A stretch of DNA of 64,000 nt from JANSYL01 sp963921255 (GTDB lineage Bacteria > Pseudomonadota > Alphaproteobacteria > Rhodobacterales > Rhodobacteraceae). The notes beneath the pieces were generated by a model. The model was given only the letters and a program-made list of their open reading frames with translations, was not told the DNA's origin and did no database searches. The position numbers were made by a program, and so were the translations under genes. Every line of letters starts with the position of its first letter. Position 1 is the first letter of the stretch. Below are positions 30,914 to 38,537 of the stretch, piece after piece. The stretch covers positions 930,001 to 994,000 of the forward strand of contig CAWUEW020000003.1 of NCBI GenBank assembly GCA_963921255.3, written 5' to 3'.

Positions 30914-33027
30914 GCGCGCTGCGCCATCTCGACTGGCATGTCTTCGCCGAACAGCGGTTCCGCCGCCGCTCGGCCGTGACCACCACACGGCAGGTGTTCC
31001 GCGGCGAGCCGTATATCGTTCTCAGCGATCAGGTCACCGGCCAACACCTGCGCCTCAGCGCGCGGGCGCAGGATCTGTGGCGCATGCTGGATGGCGCGCG
31101 CACCGCGCAGCAAATCTGGGCTGATCTGATCAAGCGCCCTGCGACTGCGCCCAGTCAGGCCGAATTGGTCGAATGGTTGATGCATCTTGTGGGGTCGGGG
31201 CTTGTGCTGTCGGACCATGACCTCGACGCGCGCTACCTAACGGAACGCACGGTCCGCAAACGCAGCGGCATGATCGAGCAACGCGCGGCCAGCCCGCTGG
31301 CCATCAAGATCAAGCTTTTTGACCCCGATCCGATCGTGCGCGTGACATGGCCCCTGGCCCGGATGCTGTTCACCCGGTCGGGCGCCGTGGCGATCGCGGT
31401 TTTGCTGGTGACGGCGATTGTCCTTGCAGGTCTGAACGCGGCCGAGTTGCGGGGCGGACTGGACAGCCTTCTGTTGTCCCAGATCGGCCTGTTGTCGCTC
31501 GCGTTGGCCTACCCCGTGATGAAGGCCCTGCACGAACTTGCGCATTGCTACGCGCTCTACGCGTTCGGCGGACGGGTGCGGGAATTTGGGATCATGCTGC
31601 TGATTTTCTTCCCGGTGCCCTATGTCGAAGCGTCCGAAGCGACAGCCTTCCCCGACAAGCGGGCCCGCATGTTGGTTGGCGCAGCGGGCATTCTGGCAGA
31701 GCTGACGATCGCGGCCTTGGCGCTTTTGATCTGGTTGGGCATGGAGCCCGGCGTGGAACGGGCCGTGGTGTTCAACTTCGTTCTGATCGGATCGGTCTCG
31801 ACCTTGCTCTTCAACGGCAACCCGCTTTTGAAGTTCGATGCCTACTATGTACTTGCCGATTGGTTGGAGATGCCCAACCTCGCGCAACGCGCCGGCGCCT
31901 ATCTGGGTGACCGGTTCCTGACACGGATCATCGGCCTCCGGCCCGAGGACGAGCCACCGCGTGACGAAGCGCGCATCCTGGCGATCTATGGCACATTGGC
32001 CTTGGGCTACCGCGTCTTTCTCACGTTAACGATTGCACTGATCGTATCACGCTGGTTCTTTGTTGTCGGGCTCATGCTGGCAGCATGGGCCATTGTCATG
32101 GGGTTGGTCTGGCCCTTGGCCAAACTGGCCAAGAAGGGGTGGGATCGGTCCCGCGCGCAAAACAGGGGGCCAACTGCGTTGGTGCGACTGACAGTGTTTG
32201 CCGCCCTTCTGGTCGGCGCATTTGGGTTTGTGCCGCTGCCGTTCTCGGCGCGGGGCGAGGGTCAGGTCGTGCCGGTGCCCGAAGCGCAGATCATCGTCGG
32301 TACATCGGGGCAGGTGGCGCAGGCTTTGGCGGGCGATGGGGCCCGTGTTGACGGGGCCCAACCAATTTTGCGCCTGAGCGATCCCGAATTGGCCGCGCGG
32401 CTGGACGTCCTGACCGTCAGTTTGAATTTCCTGACCGAGGCGTCCGCGCGGTCTGGCCTGTCCGCAACCGAAAGCCAGCGTTTGCAGCGCGAGATGGAGG
32501 TCGCCACGCAAACGCGTGCCGATGCCTTGATCCGGCAGGCCGCCCTGACCGTGACCGCGCCGTTGGCCGGGGAAATCGCGTGGGAGGGGGCGGCGCCCCC
32601 GCTGCCGGGCCGGTTCCTGCCGCGTGGCCAGGTGTTGGGCCATGTCATTTCGCCTGACGCGCTGGAACTGGTGATGGCGCTGCCGGCGGCCTATTCCGGT
32701 CTGGCCCGCGAAACGGCGGGGGCTGCGATCCTGCTGCCCGATGGAAGGCGTCTCGACTTGCCGTTTGACCGCGAGCGGATCGTCGACATTGGCGGCCAGG
32801 TCCCGCCCGAGTTGCTGACCTCGGGCGGTGGGGTCGTGCCGGAACAACCAGGCAACCCAGGACATGCGTTGGACACCGCTTGGATTGCCTGGGCAACACC
32901 GGCGCAGGATCTGACCCCCTATGCCGGTATGCGGTTCGATGTTCGGGTTGATCTGGGGACAGCCACGGCATTTGAACAAATCGTTTTTCAACTGCGCCGC
33001 CTGATGGTGCGCGTGATCCGCGTGTGA
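30910..33027 (+). CDS. PqqD-like / M50 site-2-protease-like / HlyD-like fusion membrane protein
   Basis: 705 residues from GTG 30910, which overlaps the previous TGA as GTGA. Residues about 1-95 resemble a PqqD-type peptide-binding domain (RLSARAQDLWRMLDGARTA, with helical Leu-rich tail). About 150-440 is a polytopic membrane domain with some seven hydrophobic segments carrying the M50 zinc signature: HELAH at 208-212 and a later NGNPLLKFD with Asp310 as likely third ligand. About 443-705 is periplasmic, with HlyD-like barrel-sandwich halves (VVPVPEAQIIVGTSGQV and ALTVTAPLAGEIAW) around a short helical hairpin. Comparable M50/adaptor fusions occur with peptide-export systems. Here it lies between an adaptor and a SecA-like motor, so it could process the LEPR protein, form part of the inner-membrane conduit, or both. 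Protease activity is predicted from intact motifs only. Confidence 0.85.
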   Translation: MSALRHLDWHVFAEQRFRRRSAVTTTRQVFRGEPYIVLSDQVTGQHLRLSARAQDLWRMLDGARTAQQIWADLIKRPATAPSQAELVEWLMHLVGSGLVLSDHDLDARYLTERTVRKRSGMIEQRAASPLAIKIKLFDPDPIVRVTWPLARMLFTRSGAVAIAVLLVTAIVLAGLNAAELRGGLDSLLLSQIGLLSLALAYPVMKALHELAHCYALYAFGGRVREFGIMLLIFFPVPYVEASEATAFPDKRARMLVGAAGILAELTIAALALLIWLGMEPGVERAVVFNFVLIGSVSTLLFNGNPLLKFDAYYVLADWLEMPNLAQRAGAYLGDRFLTRIIGLRPEDEPPRDEARILAIYGTLALGYRVFLTLTIALIVSRWFFVVGLMLAAWAIVMGLVWPLAKLAKKGWDRSRAQNRGPTALVRLTVFAALLVGAFGFVPLPFSARGEGQVVPVPEAQIIVGTSGQVAQALAGDGARVDGAQPILRLSDPELAARLDVLTVSLNFLTEASARSGLSATESQRLQREMEVATQTRADALIRQAALTVTAPLAGEIAWEGAAPPLPGRFLPRGQVLGHVISPDALELVMALPAAYSGLARETAGAAILLPDGRRLDLPFDRERIVDIGGQVPPELLTSGGGVVPEQPGNPGHALDTAWIAWATPAQDLTPYAGMRFDVRVDLGTATAFEQIVFQLRRLMVRVIRV

Positions 33028-34961
33028 TGGGCGCCACCGAGGCAAAGCGCGGGCTCCTTCCCTTCGCGCGCTCGCGGCGCAAGCCGGTGCGCGCAACGGT
33101 GCCGTTGCTGTCGAAACCGTGGCTGTTCTGGCAGGAACACTTTGGCTGGCGCTGGTCTCAAAGTGGGTCCGGCGACGGCGCGCGCCTCCGCCGGATGCAA
33201 CGGGCGATTGAGGCCGCGTGGGGCGACATACGCGGCCTGGAAGAAACGGACCTGCGCCGTCGGATCAGCCAGCCCGCCTGCCAGCCCGCGGCGCTGCTGT
33301 CTGTCGAAGACGGGGCGCTCGAGATCGCGCTGGTGCTCGAGGTCGTTCGACGCCACACGGGCCTGTCGTTGCGCGACAACCAGATCGAATGCGCGATGCG
33401 TCTGATCCTGGGTCAATGCGTTGAACTGCGGACCGGCGAGGGCAAAACGCTTGCGGCCGCCGCGGCGGCGCTGGTCGCGGCCCGCACCGGGGTCTCTGTC
33501 CACGTGATCACCGTGAATGACTATCTGGCACGGCGCGACCATGACTTGATTGCGCCGATGGCCCGGCAGCTTGGGCTGCGCAGTGCCGTCGTGCTGCAAA
33601 AGGATGAAGATGCCGCAAAGCAGGCGGCCCATGACAGCGATATCCTGTACGGCACCAACAAGACGCTTGTGTTCGATGCCCTGCGTGACCGGCGCGAAAA
33701 ACGCCTTGGGCGGGATGCGTCGACGGCGCGCCAGATGGGGCAGGCCTTTGCGATTGTCGACGAAGCCGACAGCGTCATGATCGACGACGCGACGGTTCCG
33801 ATGATCCTGTCGGAACCCACCGATCCACCACCGGCAGCAGACCTCGCCTTGTTCGAGGCCCTTCTTGCCTTTGCGCACGCGACGCGGGACGGCCGCGACC
33901 GGCGACGCGACACGCGGGGCACGTGGCGGTTGACGCCGACCGGCATCGCAAAGCTGGCACGGGCGGCCGAGGGCTGGATGCACCCGTCGGCGCGGGATGA
34001 CGGATTGATTGATCTGGCCGAAACCGCGCTGTCCGCGATCCACGGCTTTCGCAATGGCGTCGCCTATATCATCCGCGAGGGCGAGATCGTCATGATCGAC
34101 CAGGCCACTGGTCGTTTGATGGATGACCGCAAATGGGCCTACGGCATGCAGCAGATGATCGAGTTAAAGGAAGGGTTGGCGCCAAGCTCGGAATTCCGGA
34201 CCGTGGGCCAGATCACGCAGCAGACCTACTTCCGCCAGTACCGACATTTGTCAGGCCTGACCGGCACCGCCCGTGAATGCCGGGGGGAGTTCTGGTCGAT
34301 CTACGGCTTGGCCGTCCGACCGGTCGCCCCGCATGCGCCATCCCTGTTGCGGGATCGCGGCTTTCGCCTCTATGGCACCGAAGCGCGCAAGTGGCAGGCC
34401 GTCGCGGCCGAAGCCAACCGGATCGCTAAGGACCGCGCCGTTCTGATCGGCGTGAACGACGTGGCCGAAAGTGCGGCGCTGCAGGCGGTGTTTGCCGGCG
34501 ACGGGCGTACAGTCGCTGTTCTGGATGCCCTGACCGAAGCGCAAGAGGCCGAGCTAGTTGCCGATGCCGGTCAACCCGGACGCATCACGATCGCAACCCA
34601 TCTGGCCGGGCGTGGCACGGATATCATGCTGCACGACGATGTCCGTGCGGCGGGCGGTTTGCATGTGATCCTGGCCAGTGCCATGGCGTCCGGACGATTG
34701 GAGCGGCAACTCTACGGCCGCGCTGGTCGGCAGGGCGACCCGGGCAGCTACACCCGCCATATCAGCTTGGAAGACCGCGGGTTGATCGAAGGGGCCCGCG
34801 GCATGCGCCGCGCGTTCTTCAAGACGTTGCTGCGATTGCGATTGGCGCCCCGTTGGGCGCTCGGCCGGGTGCAAACCGCCCGTGATGCCCAGGCGCGTGG
34901 CATGCGTCGCAAATCCCTGATCCGCGAGCAAGACCTAGCGCGTCACTTGGGTTACGGTTAG
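33027..34961 (+). CDS. SecA paralogue (shortened, SecA2-like translocation ATPase)
   Basis: 644 residues. The ATG overlaps the preceding stop as TGATG. Motifs in order: Walker A RTGEGKT at 135-141, VITVNDYLARRD, Walker B/DEAD-type VDEAD ending at 248, SecA-specific IDQATGRLMDDRKWAYG in the region before NBD2, SGLTGTA, HLAGRGTDI around 526-533, and the arginine-finger helicase motif ERQLYGRAGRQGD. These place it in the SecA family rather than among ordinary helicases. It is about 250 residues shorter than housekeeping SecA: the helical scaffold/wing part is cut down and the C-terminal zinc-binding Cys tail is missing. Being in an operon with a giant exported protein, two adaptors, an M50 fusion and TolC, and with no ABC exporter, it is the only visible energy source for export. 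The housekeeping secA must lie elsewhere. Confidence 0.92.
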   Translation: MGATEAKRGLLPFARSRRKPVRATVPLLSKPWLFWQEHFGWRWSQSGSGDGARLRRMQRAIEAAWGDIRGLEETDLRRRISQPACQPAALLSVEDGALEIALVLEVVRRHTGLSLRDNQIECAMRLILGQCVELRTGEGKTLAAAAAALVAARTGVSVHVITVNDYLARRDHDLIAPMARQLGLRSAVVLQKDEDAAKQAAHDSDILYGTNKTLVFDALRDRREKRLGRDASTARQMGQAFAIVDEADSVMIDDATVPMILSEPTDPPPAADLALFEALLAFAHATRDGRDRRRDTRGTWRLTPTGIAKLARAAEGWMHPSARDDGLIDLAETALSAIHGFRNGVAYIIREGEIVMIDQATGRLMDDRKWAYGMQQMIELKEGLAPSSEFRTVGQITQQTYFRQYRHLSGLTGTARECRGEFWSIYGLAVRPVAPHAPSLLRDRGFRLYGTEARKWQAVAAEANRIAKDRAVLIGVNDVAESAALQAVFAGDGRTVAVLDALTEAQEAELVADAGQPGRITIATHLAGRGTDIMLHDDVRAAGGLHVILASAMASGRLERQLYGRAGRQGDPGSYTRHISLEDRGLIEGARGMRRAFFKTLLRLRLAPRWALGRVQTARDAQARGMRRKSLIREQDLARHLGYG

Positions 34962-34970
34962 GCTTAGCCC

Positions 34971-35711
34971 ATGACACGCTTTGCTTTTTCCCGCCTGCTC
35001 ATCGGCATCGCCGGGGGTGCCCTGTCCGCCAGTTTGGCGGGCGGACAAACCCTTCCGCCGCCTGAACCGCTGACGTGCCTTCTGGCGCCCGCTCGGGTCA
35101 GTGCCGTCAGCACCGAGTTGCGCAGTATCGTGACCGATGTGCCCGTCTCGCGCGCGGATTTCGTGGCCGAGGGGGACGTGATGGTTGTTCTCGACCAATC
35201 TCTGGCGCGGGCCGAACGGGACGTGGCCGAAATCACCGCTCAGTCACTGCGGGATCGCCTCGCGCGGACAGATCAGCTTGTGTCGCGCAACCTGATCTCC
35301 ATGGATGAGGTCGAGCAACTCCGCACTGATCTGGCGCTCGCCGAAGCCGACCTCGCCCGTGTGACGCTGCAAATTGAACGCACGGCCATTCGTGCGCCCT
35401 TCGCGGGCTACATTGCGCAGGTCAATGTCACCGAAGGGGAACTGACCGGCACTGAACCGCTGCTGGTGCTGATTGATGTCGGCACCTTGAAGGCCGAGAT
35501 GGTGTTCCTCGACGGGGCTTTTGGAGAGTTGGAGTTGGGCCAAACGGTGCCAATGGCCGTGGATTTGGTGAACGCGTCCGTGACGGGGCAGATCACGGTC
35601 ATCGACCCGTTCCTCGATGCGGCTTCGAACACGTTCTCGGTTGTGGCCGAAATCCCGAATGCCGATCTTGCCCTGCCCGCGGGGGCCAGTTGCCGGATCA
35701 CCGGGGGGTAA
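34971..35711 (+). CDS. Periplasmic adaptor (HlyD/RND membrane-fusion family)
   Basis: 246 residues with an N-terminal signal (FSRLLIGIAGGALSASLAGG). An adaptor core follows: LRSIVTDVPVSRADFVAEGD as the first lipoyl half, a helical hairpin about 85-140, RTAIRAPFAGYIAQVNVTEG as the second lipoyl half, then a beta-barrel (GELELGQTVPMAVDLV). It is compact, lacking much of the membrane-proximal domain of full-length adaptors. It lies nine bases after the secA-like stop and closes the export row, so it probably completes a periplasmic channel with the two other HlyD-like domains. Its 3' end overlaps the convergent gene by 14 bases. Confidence 0.85.
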   Translation: MTRFAFSRLLIGIAGGALSASLAGGQTLPPPEPLTCLLAPARVSAVSTELRSIVTDVPVSRADFVAEGDVMVVLDQSLARAERDVAEITAQSLRDRLARTDQLVSRNLISMDEVEQLRTDLALAEADLARVTLQIERTAIRAPFAGYIAQVNVTEGELTGTEPLLVLIDVGTLKAEMVFLDGAFGELELGQTVPMAVDLVNASVTGQITVIDPFLDAASNTFSVVAEIPNADLALPAGASCRITGG

Positions 35712-36468
35712 AGAACCCGTCGAGGTCGTTTGGTTCAGCCTCGAAATACAAGGTCGTAAACCGGCCCTTTGTCCCGTCCTGACCGCCCGCCACATGCACC
35801 ATGTTGCGGTGTGCGGCGGCCTGCGCAATTTCGGCGCCGTGCGGCACGGAATGTGCCAGTGGCGCCAACATTCGTCCCACTTGAGCCTGCACCAGATCGG
35901 CGCGCCGCACGGTCGCCAGCCAGGATTTCCGGCCTTGCCCCTCGGTGCGCGTGTAGATGCAGCTGTCCGCGCCAAGCGGGGCAAAAGCGGTCTCAACGGC
36001 TTCGGGGTCGGCGCCGAGCCCGGTCAAGGCTTCTCGGATGGGGGGCATGAACAAGGCGCGTGGTGCCATCGGCAGGCAGATATAGGGATCGACCCGGATG
36101 GAGGCGTCCGGCAAAGCCTTGAAACCCGCGTAGACGAGGGCCGGATCGGCATTGCCTGACCGGACACGATCGACCACCGCATCCCAATACTGGGTGTAAA
36201 GGCGGACAGATCGCAGGTCGTCGCGCGCCGCCAGTCCGATGGCATCGCATCCCGGCAAGGCTTCGGTCCAGGCGTCGACAAGGCGTGGGTCCAAGCCCAG
36301 TCGCCGCGCGGCGCCGCCCACAAGCTCGATCGCGTCGGGCGTGGCGTCGAAGAAGAACAAGGCGCGCCGTTCCGTCTCGGTGTCGGTGACGGACCATGAT
36401 CGTTCCATGGCGCCGGCGCTGCGGGCAAGGCGGCGCATAATCTGCCAGGACGAAGGGGACTGTGTCAT
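35698..36468 (-). CDS. Conserved-looking hypothetical protein
   Basis: 256 residues. I do not recognise the family. No signal peptide or membrane segment is visible. The body is a mixed alpha/beta sequence with strands such as RRALFFFDATPD, ASIRVDPYICLPM and GRFTTLYFEAEP, and a central RLYTQYWDAVVDRV helix. Three in-frame ATGs (codons 1, 11 and 21) are possible and none has a convincing ribosome-binding site, so the start is uncertain by about 20 residues. Codon use and the absence of a competing frame make it a believable gene. It is convergent with, and overlaps, the adaptor gene. Confidence 0.65.
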   Translation of the reverse strand: MTQSPSSWQIMRRLARSAGAMERSWSVTDTETERRALFFFDATPDAIELVGGAARRLGLDPRLVDAWTEALPGCDAIGLAARDDLRSVRLYTQYWDAVVDRVRSGNADPALVYAGFKALPDASIRVDPYICLPMAPRALFMPPIREALTGLGADPEAVETAFAPLGADSCIYTRTEGQGRKSWLATVRRADLVQAQVGRMLAPLAHSVPHGAEIAQAAAHRNMVHVAGGQDGTKGRFTTLYFEAEPNDLDGFFTPR

Positions 36469-36623
36469 GCGTGGGTGCGGGTCCGGTCTGTAGCTATACC
36501 TAATTTGTCACAGCACGCCGTGGAAGCGCCACCCGGCTCTGGCGAATTGACGGCGCTGTTGTATGGTGACCGCAACGCGGATGAGCAGCGCGGTCGAACG
36601 CAAAAAAACCGAAAAGGTACAAC

Positions 36624-37775
36624 ATGATCCGGAGAGCTGTCACACTTGCGTCAGTTGCGTCGCTGGCTGCGGCGTTCGCGCTTGTCCCGGCCACCGCGCA
36701 GACCATCAATGACGTGGATCTGGTGGACCCCGCCTCCGAGGCGCAGGGACCGATCGCAAACATCAACGCCCGATTGGCCTACAACACCGATCTTGGTCCA
36801 TTGTTGGGCTTGGGCGTTCAAACAGATCGCTTGTTCGGCGATCACACCTTGCGGTTCGGCGTTGAACTGTCCGAAGACAGCCAGCGTTATGATCTGTTCT
36901 ACAGGGCGCCGGCCTTGTTTGGGGACAACCCGGTTTTTGGATTGAGCCTGTTCGCGGCGCAAACCGACCAAAGCGAGGCCTATGGGTTTGACAGCGCGAC
37001 GGTGGGCGTGGAGCCGCGGTTGACGTGGTCGGTGCAACCCAACCTCCAATTGTCGACTTATGTCGGTCTGTCGCGCGGGGAAATCAGCAATGTCCCGGCC
37101 ACGACCTCCATACTGATCCGGAACGATGCCGGGGCCCGAACGCGCACTGTTCTCGGGGCCGAGTTGAACGGCCGCGTGCCCGGTGGATCGGGTGGCCTGC
37201 AGGGGCTGCGCTATGGTCTGACGGCCGAAGCCGGACAAGACGATAACAATCACCGCTTCACGTCGGTGTCCGGACGCGCCACGGCGGGTTGGGCGTTGGG
37301 CGCGCAAGAGAGCCTGTTTTTGCGGGCGTCTGTGCGGTCCGGCGTGACGAACAGCACCCAGGGCACGACCCATATCGGCGACCGGGCGTTCTTGGGGCAA
37401 GCCTCGCTGCGTGGGTTCGCGTTCGGCGGCTTCGGGCCCCGGGACCTGAGCGTCGCAGACCAACCGGCCTTGGGCGGCAACGCCTATGCGATTGCCAGAT
37501 TTGACGCTCAGTTTCCGACCGCGATCGAAGGCGGCCGGCTGTTGCCCGGGGTATTTGTCGATGTCGGCAGCCTTTGGGGGCTGGACGACACGGCCGGCGG
37601 CCTTGCCGGGGCCAACCCGGTCGATGACAGTTTTGGCCTGCGGGCGTCGGCGGGCCTGAGCCTCCAAATTGGAACGGGGTTTGGTCCGATCACCTTGAAC
37701 TGGGCACATCCGTTCCAAAGCGAAAGCTACGATCGAACCGAGGAATTCAGCCTGTCGTTCATGCATAGGTTCTGA
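36624..37775 (+). CDS. BamA/TamA-like outer-membrane barrel without POTRA domains
   Basis: 383 residues with a signal peptide (ASVASLAAAFALVPATAQ-T). The whole mature protein reads as amphipathic beta-strands of a 16-strand Omp85 barrel. The C-terminal half has the family signatures: ASLRGFAFGGFGPRD corresponds to the conserved loop-6 RGF motif, LPGVFVDVGSLWG to the strand after it, and FGPITLNWAHPF...SFMHRF to the FGP(I/L)...F C-terminus seen in BamA. Residues about 25-50 are the only pre-barrel sequence, so the POTRA domains present in BamA, TamA and TpsB are absent. AAGG lies seven bases before the ATG. It may assemble or anchor surface proteins of the adjacent export locus, or act as a simple porin-like member. 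The function is open. Confidence 0.82.
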   Translation: MIRRAVTLASVASLAAAFALVPATAQTINDVDLVDPASEAQGPIANINARLAYNTDLGPLLGLGVQTDRLFGDHTLRFGVELSEDSQRYDLFYRAPALFGDNPVFGLSLFAAQTDQSEAYGFDSATVGVEPRLTWSVQPNLQLSTYVGLSRGEISNVPATTSILIRNDAGARTRTVLGAELNGRVPGGSGGLQGLRYGLTAEAGQDDNNHRFTSVSGRATAGWALGAQESLFLRASVRSGVTNSTQGTTHIGDRAFLGQASLRGFAFGGFGPRDLSVADQPALGGNAYAIARFDAQFPTAIEGGRLLPGVFVDVGSLWGLDDTAGGLAGANPVDDSFGLRASAGLSLQIGTGFGPITLNWAHPFQSESYDRTEEFSLSFMHRF

Positions 37776-37820
37776 TGTGCGGCGCGGGTCGTCGGTCGGT
37801 CTTCCCCGAAGGAGAACACG

Positions 37821-38476
37821 ATGACGGACTTTCCCAAGATCACGCCTGCCGAAAACGGCCCACTGATCGTTGACACTCCACCGGACCTGACCGGCGCGGG
37901 CGGAGCAGATTTGGCCGGGCGCCCCCGCGTTGCACTTTGCCGGTGCGGCGCCTCCTCCAAGAAGCCGTTTTGCGATGGGTCTCATGCAAAGATCGGCTTC
38001 GAGAGCGCCCCGGATCGCAGCAAGCTGCGCAATGCGCCCATCGATTATGCAGGGGTCGTGGAGGGTGTGGCCGTCACCGTCAGCTATACGCCGGTTCTGT
38101 GCACGCACGCCGCGCGGTGCCAGGCCCGCGCCATTGCCGTGTTCGACCCGACCAAACGGCCCTGGATCCAACCGGAAAACGGCACGCTTGAAAGCATCGC
38201 GGACGTGATCGGGGCCTCCCCTCCGGCGCGCTCCGCATGTCGATCGGGGATCAGCCGGCCCAACATATGACGACGGGTGACGTCGGCATCGAGGTCGAGA
38301 AAAACGGTCCGTACCACGTCACGAACATCCCGTTGGATGCGGAGTTCAATGGTGCGGGCGCCAGCCGCGCGAAGTATTCGCTTTGCCGCTGCGGCCTATC
38401 CAAGAACAAGCCGTTTTGCGATGGCTCCCACCATGGCGCGAAATGGTACGACGAAACGACAGATCCGGCCGAGTAG
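37821..38476 (+). pseudogene. CDGSH / Fer4_19 / CDGSH iron-sulfur protein gene with a frameshift
   Basis: The first frame (37821-38270) encodes a CDGSH iron-sulfur domain (CRCGASSKKPFCDGSH, residues about 40-55) and most of a divergent mono-cluster ferredoxin-like domain (SYTPVLCTHAARC...AVFDPTKRPWI). It then runs out as nonsense. The second frame (to 38476) resumes with PSGALRMSIGD and a second CDGSH domain (CRCGLSKNKPFCDGSH). In intact relatives the ferredoxin-like part ends in a Cys-Pro-Ser-Gly-Ala-Leu motif. Here GCC-TCC-CCT-CCG can be restored to GCC-TGC-CCC-TCC-GGC by adding one G near 38,217, which also restores that Cys and would give a 218-residue protein. AAGGAG precedes the ATG. 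Either a real loss-of-function mutation or a sequencing error. Confidence 0.75.
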
Positions 38477-38537
38477 GCCTATCCGCGCCGGTGTGTTGGC
38501 CGCTGCAGGCTTTGGCGTGTCGGTCGACTGCTATGGT

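Noticed and set aside
29087..35711. HlyB-type ABC exporter for a classical type 1 system
   Set aside because: No ABC signature (LSGGQ-like) with Walker motifs is encoded near the adaptors; the only ATPase there is SecA-like.
38237..38476. Separate small CDGSH gene
   Set aside because: The reading resumes exactly where the preceding frame loses its conserved C-P-S-G-A-L motif, so it is better explained as the second half of a frameshifted gene.
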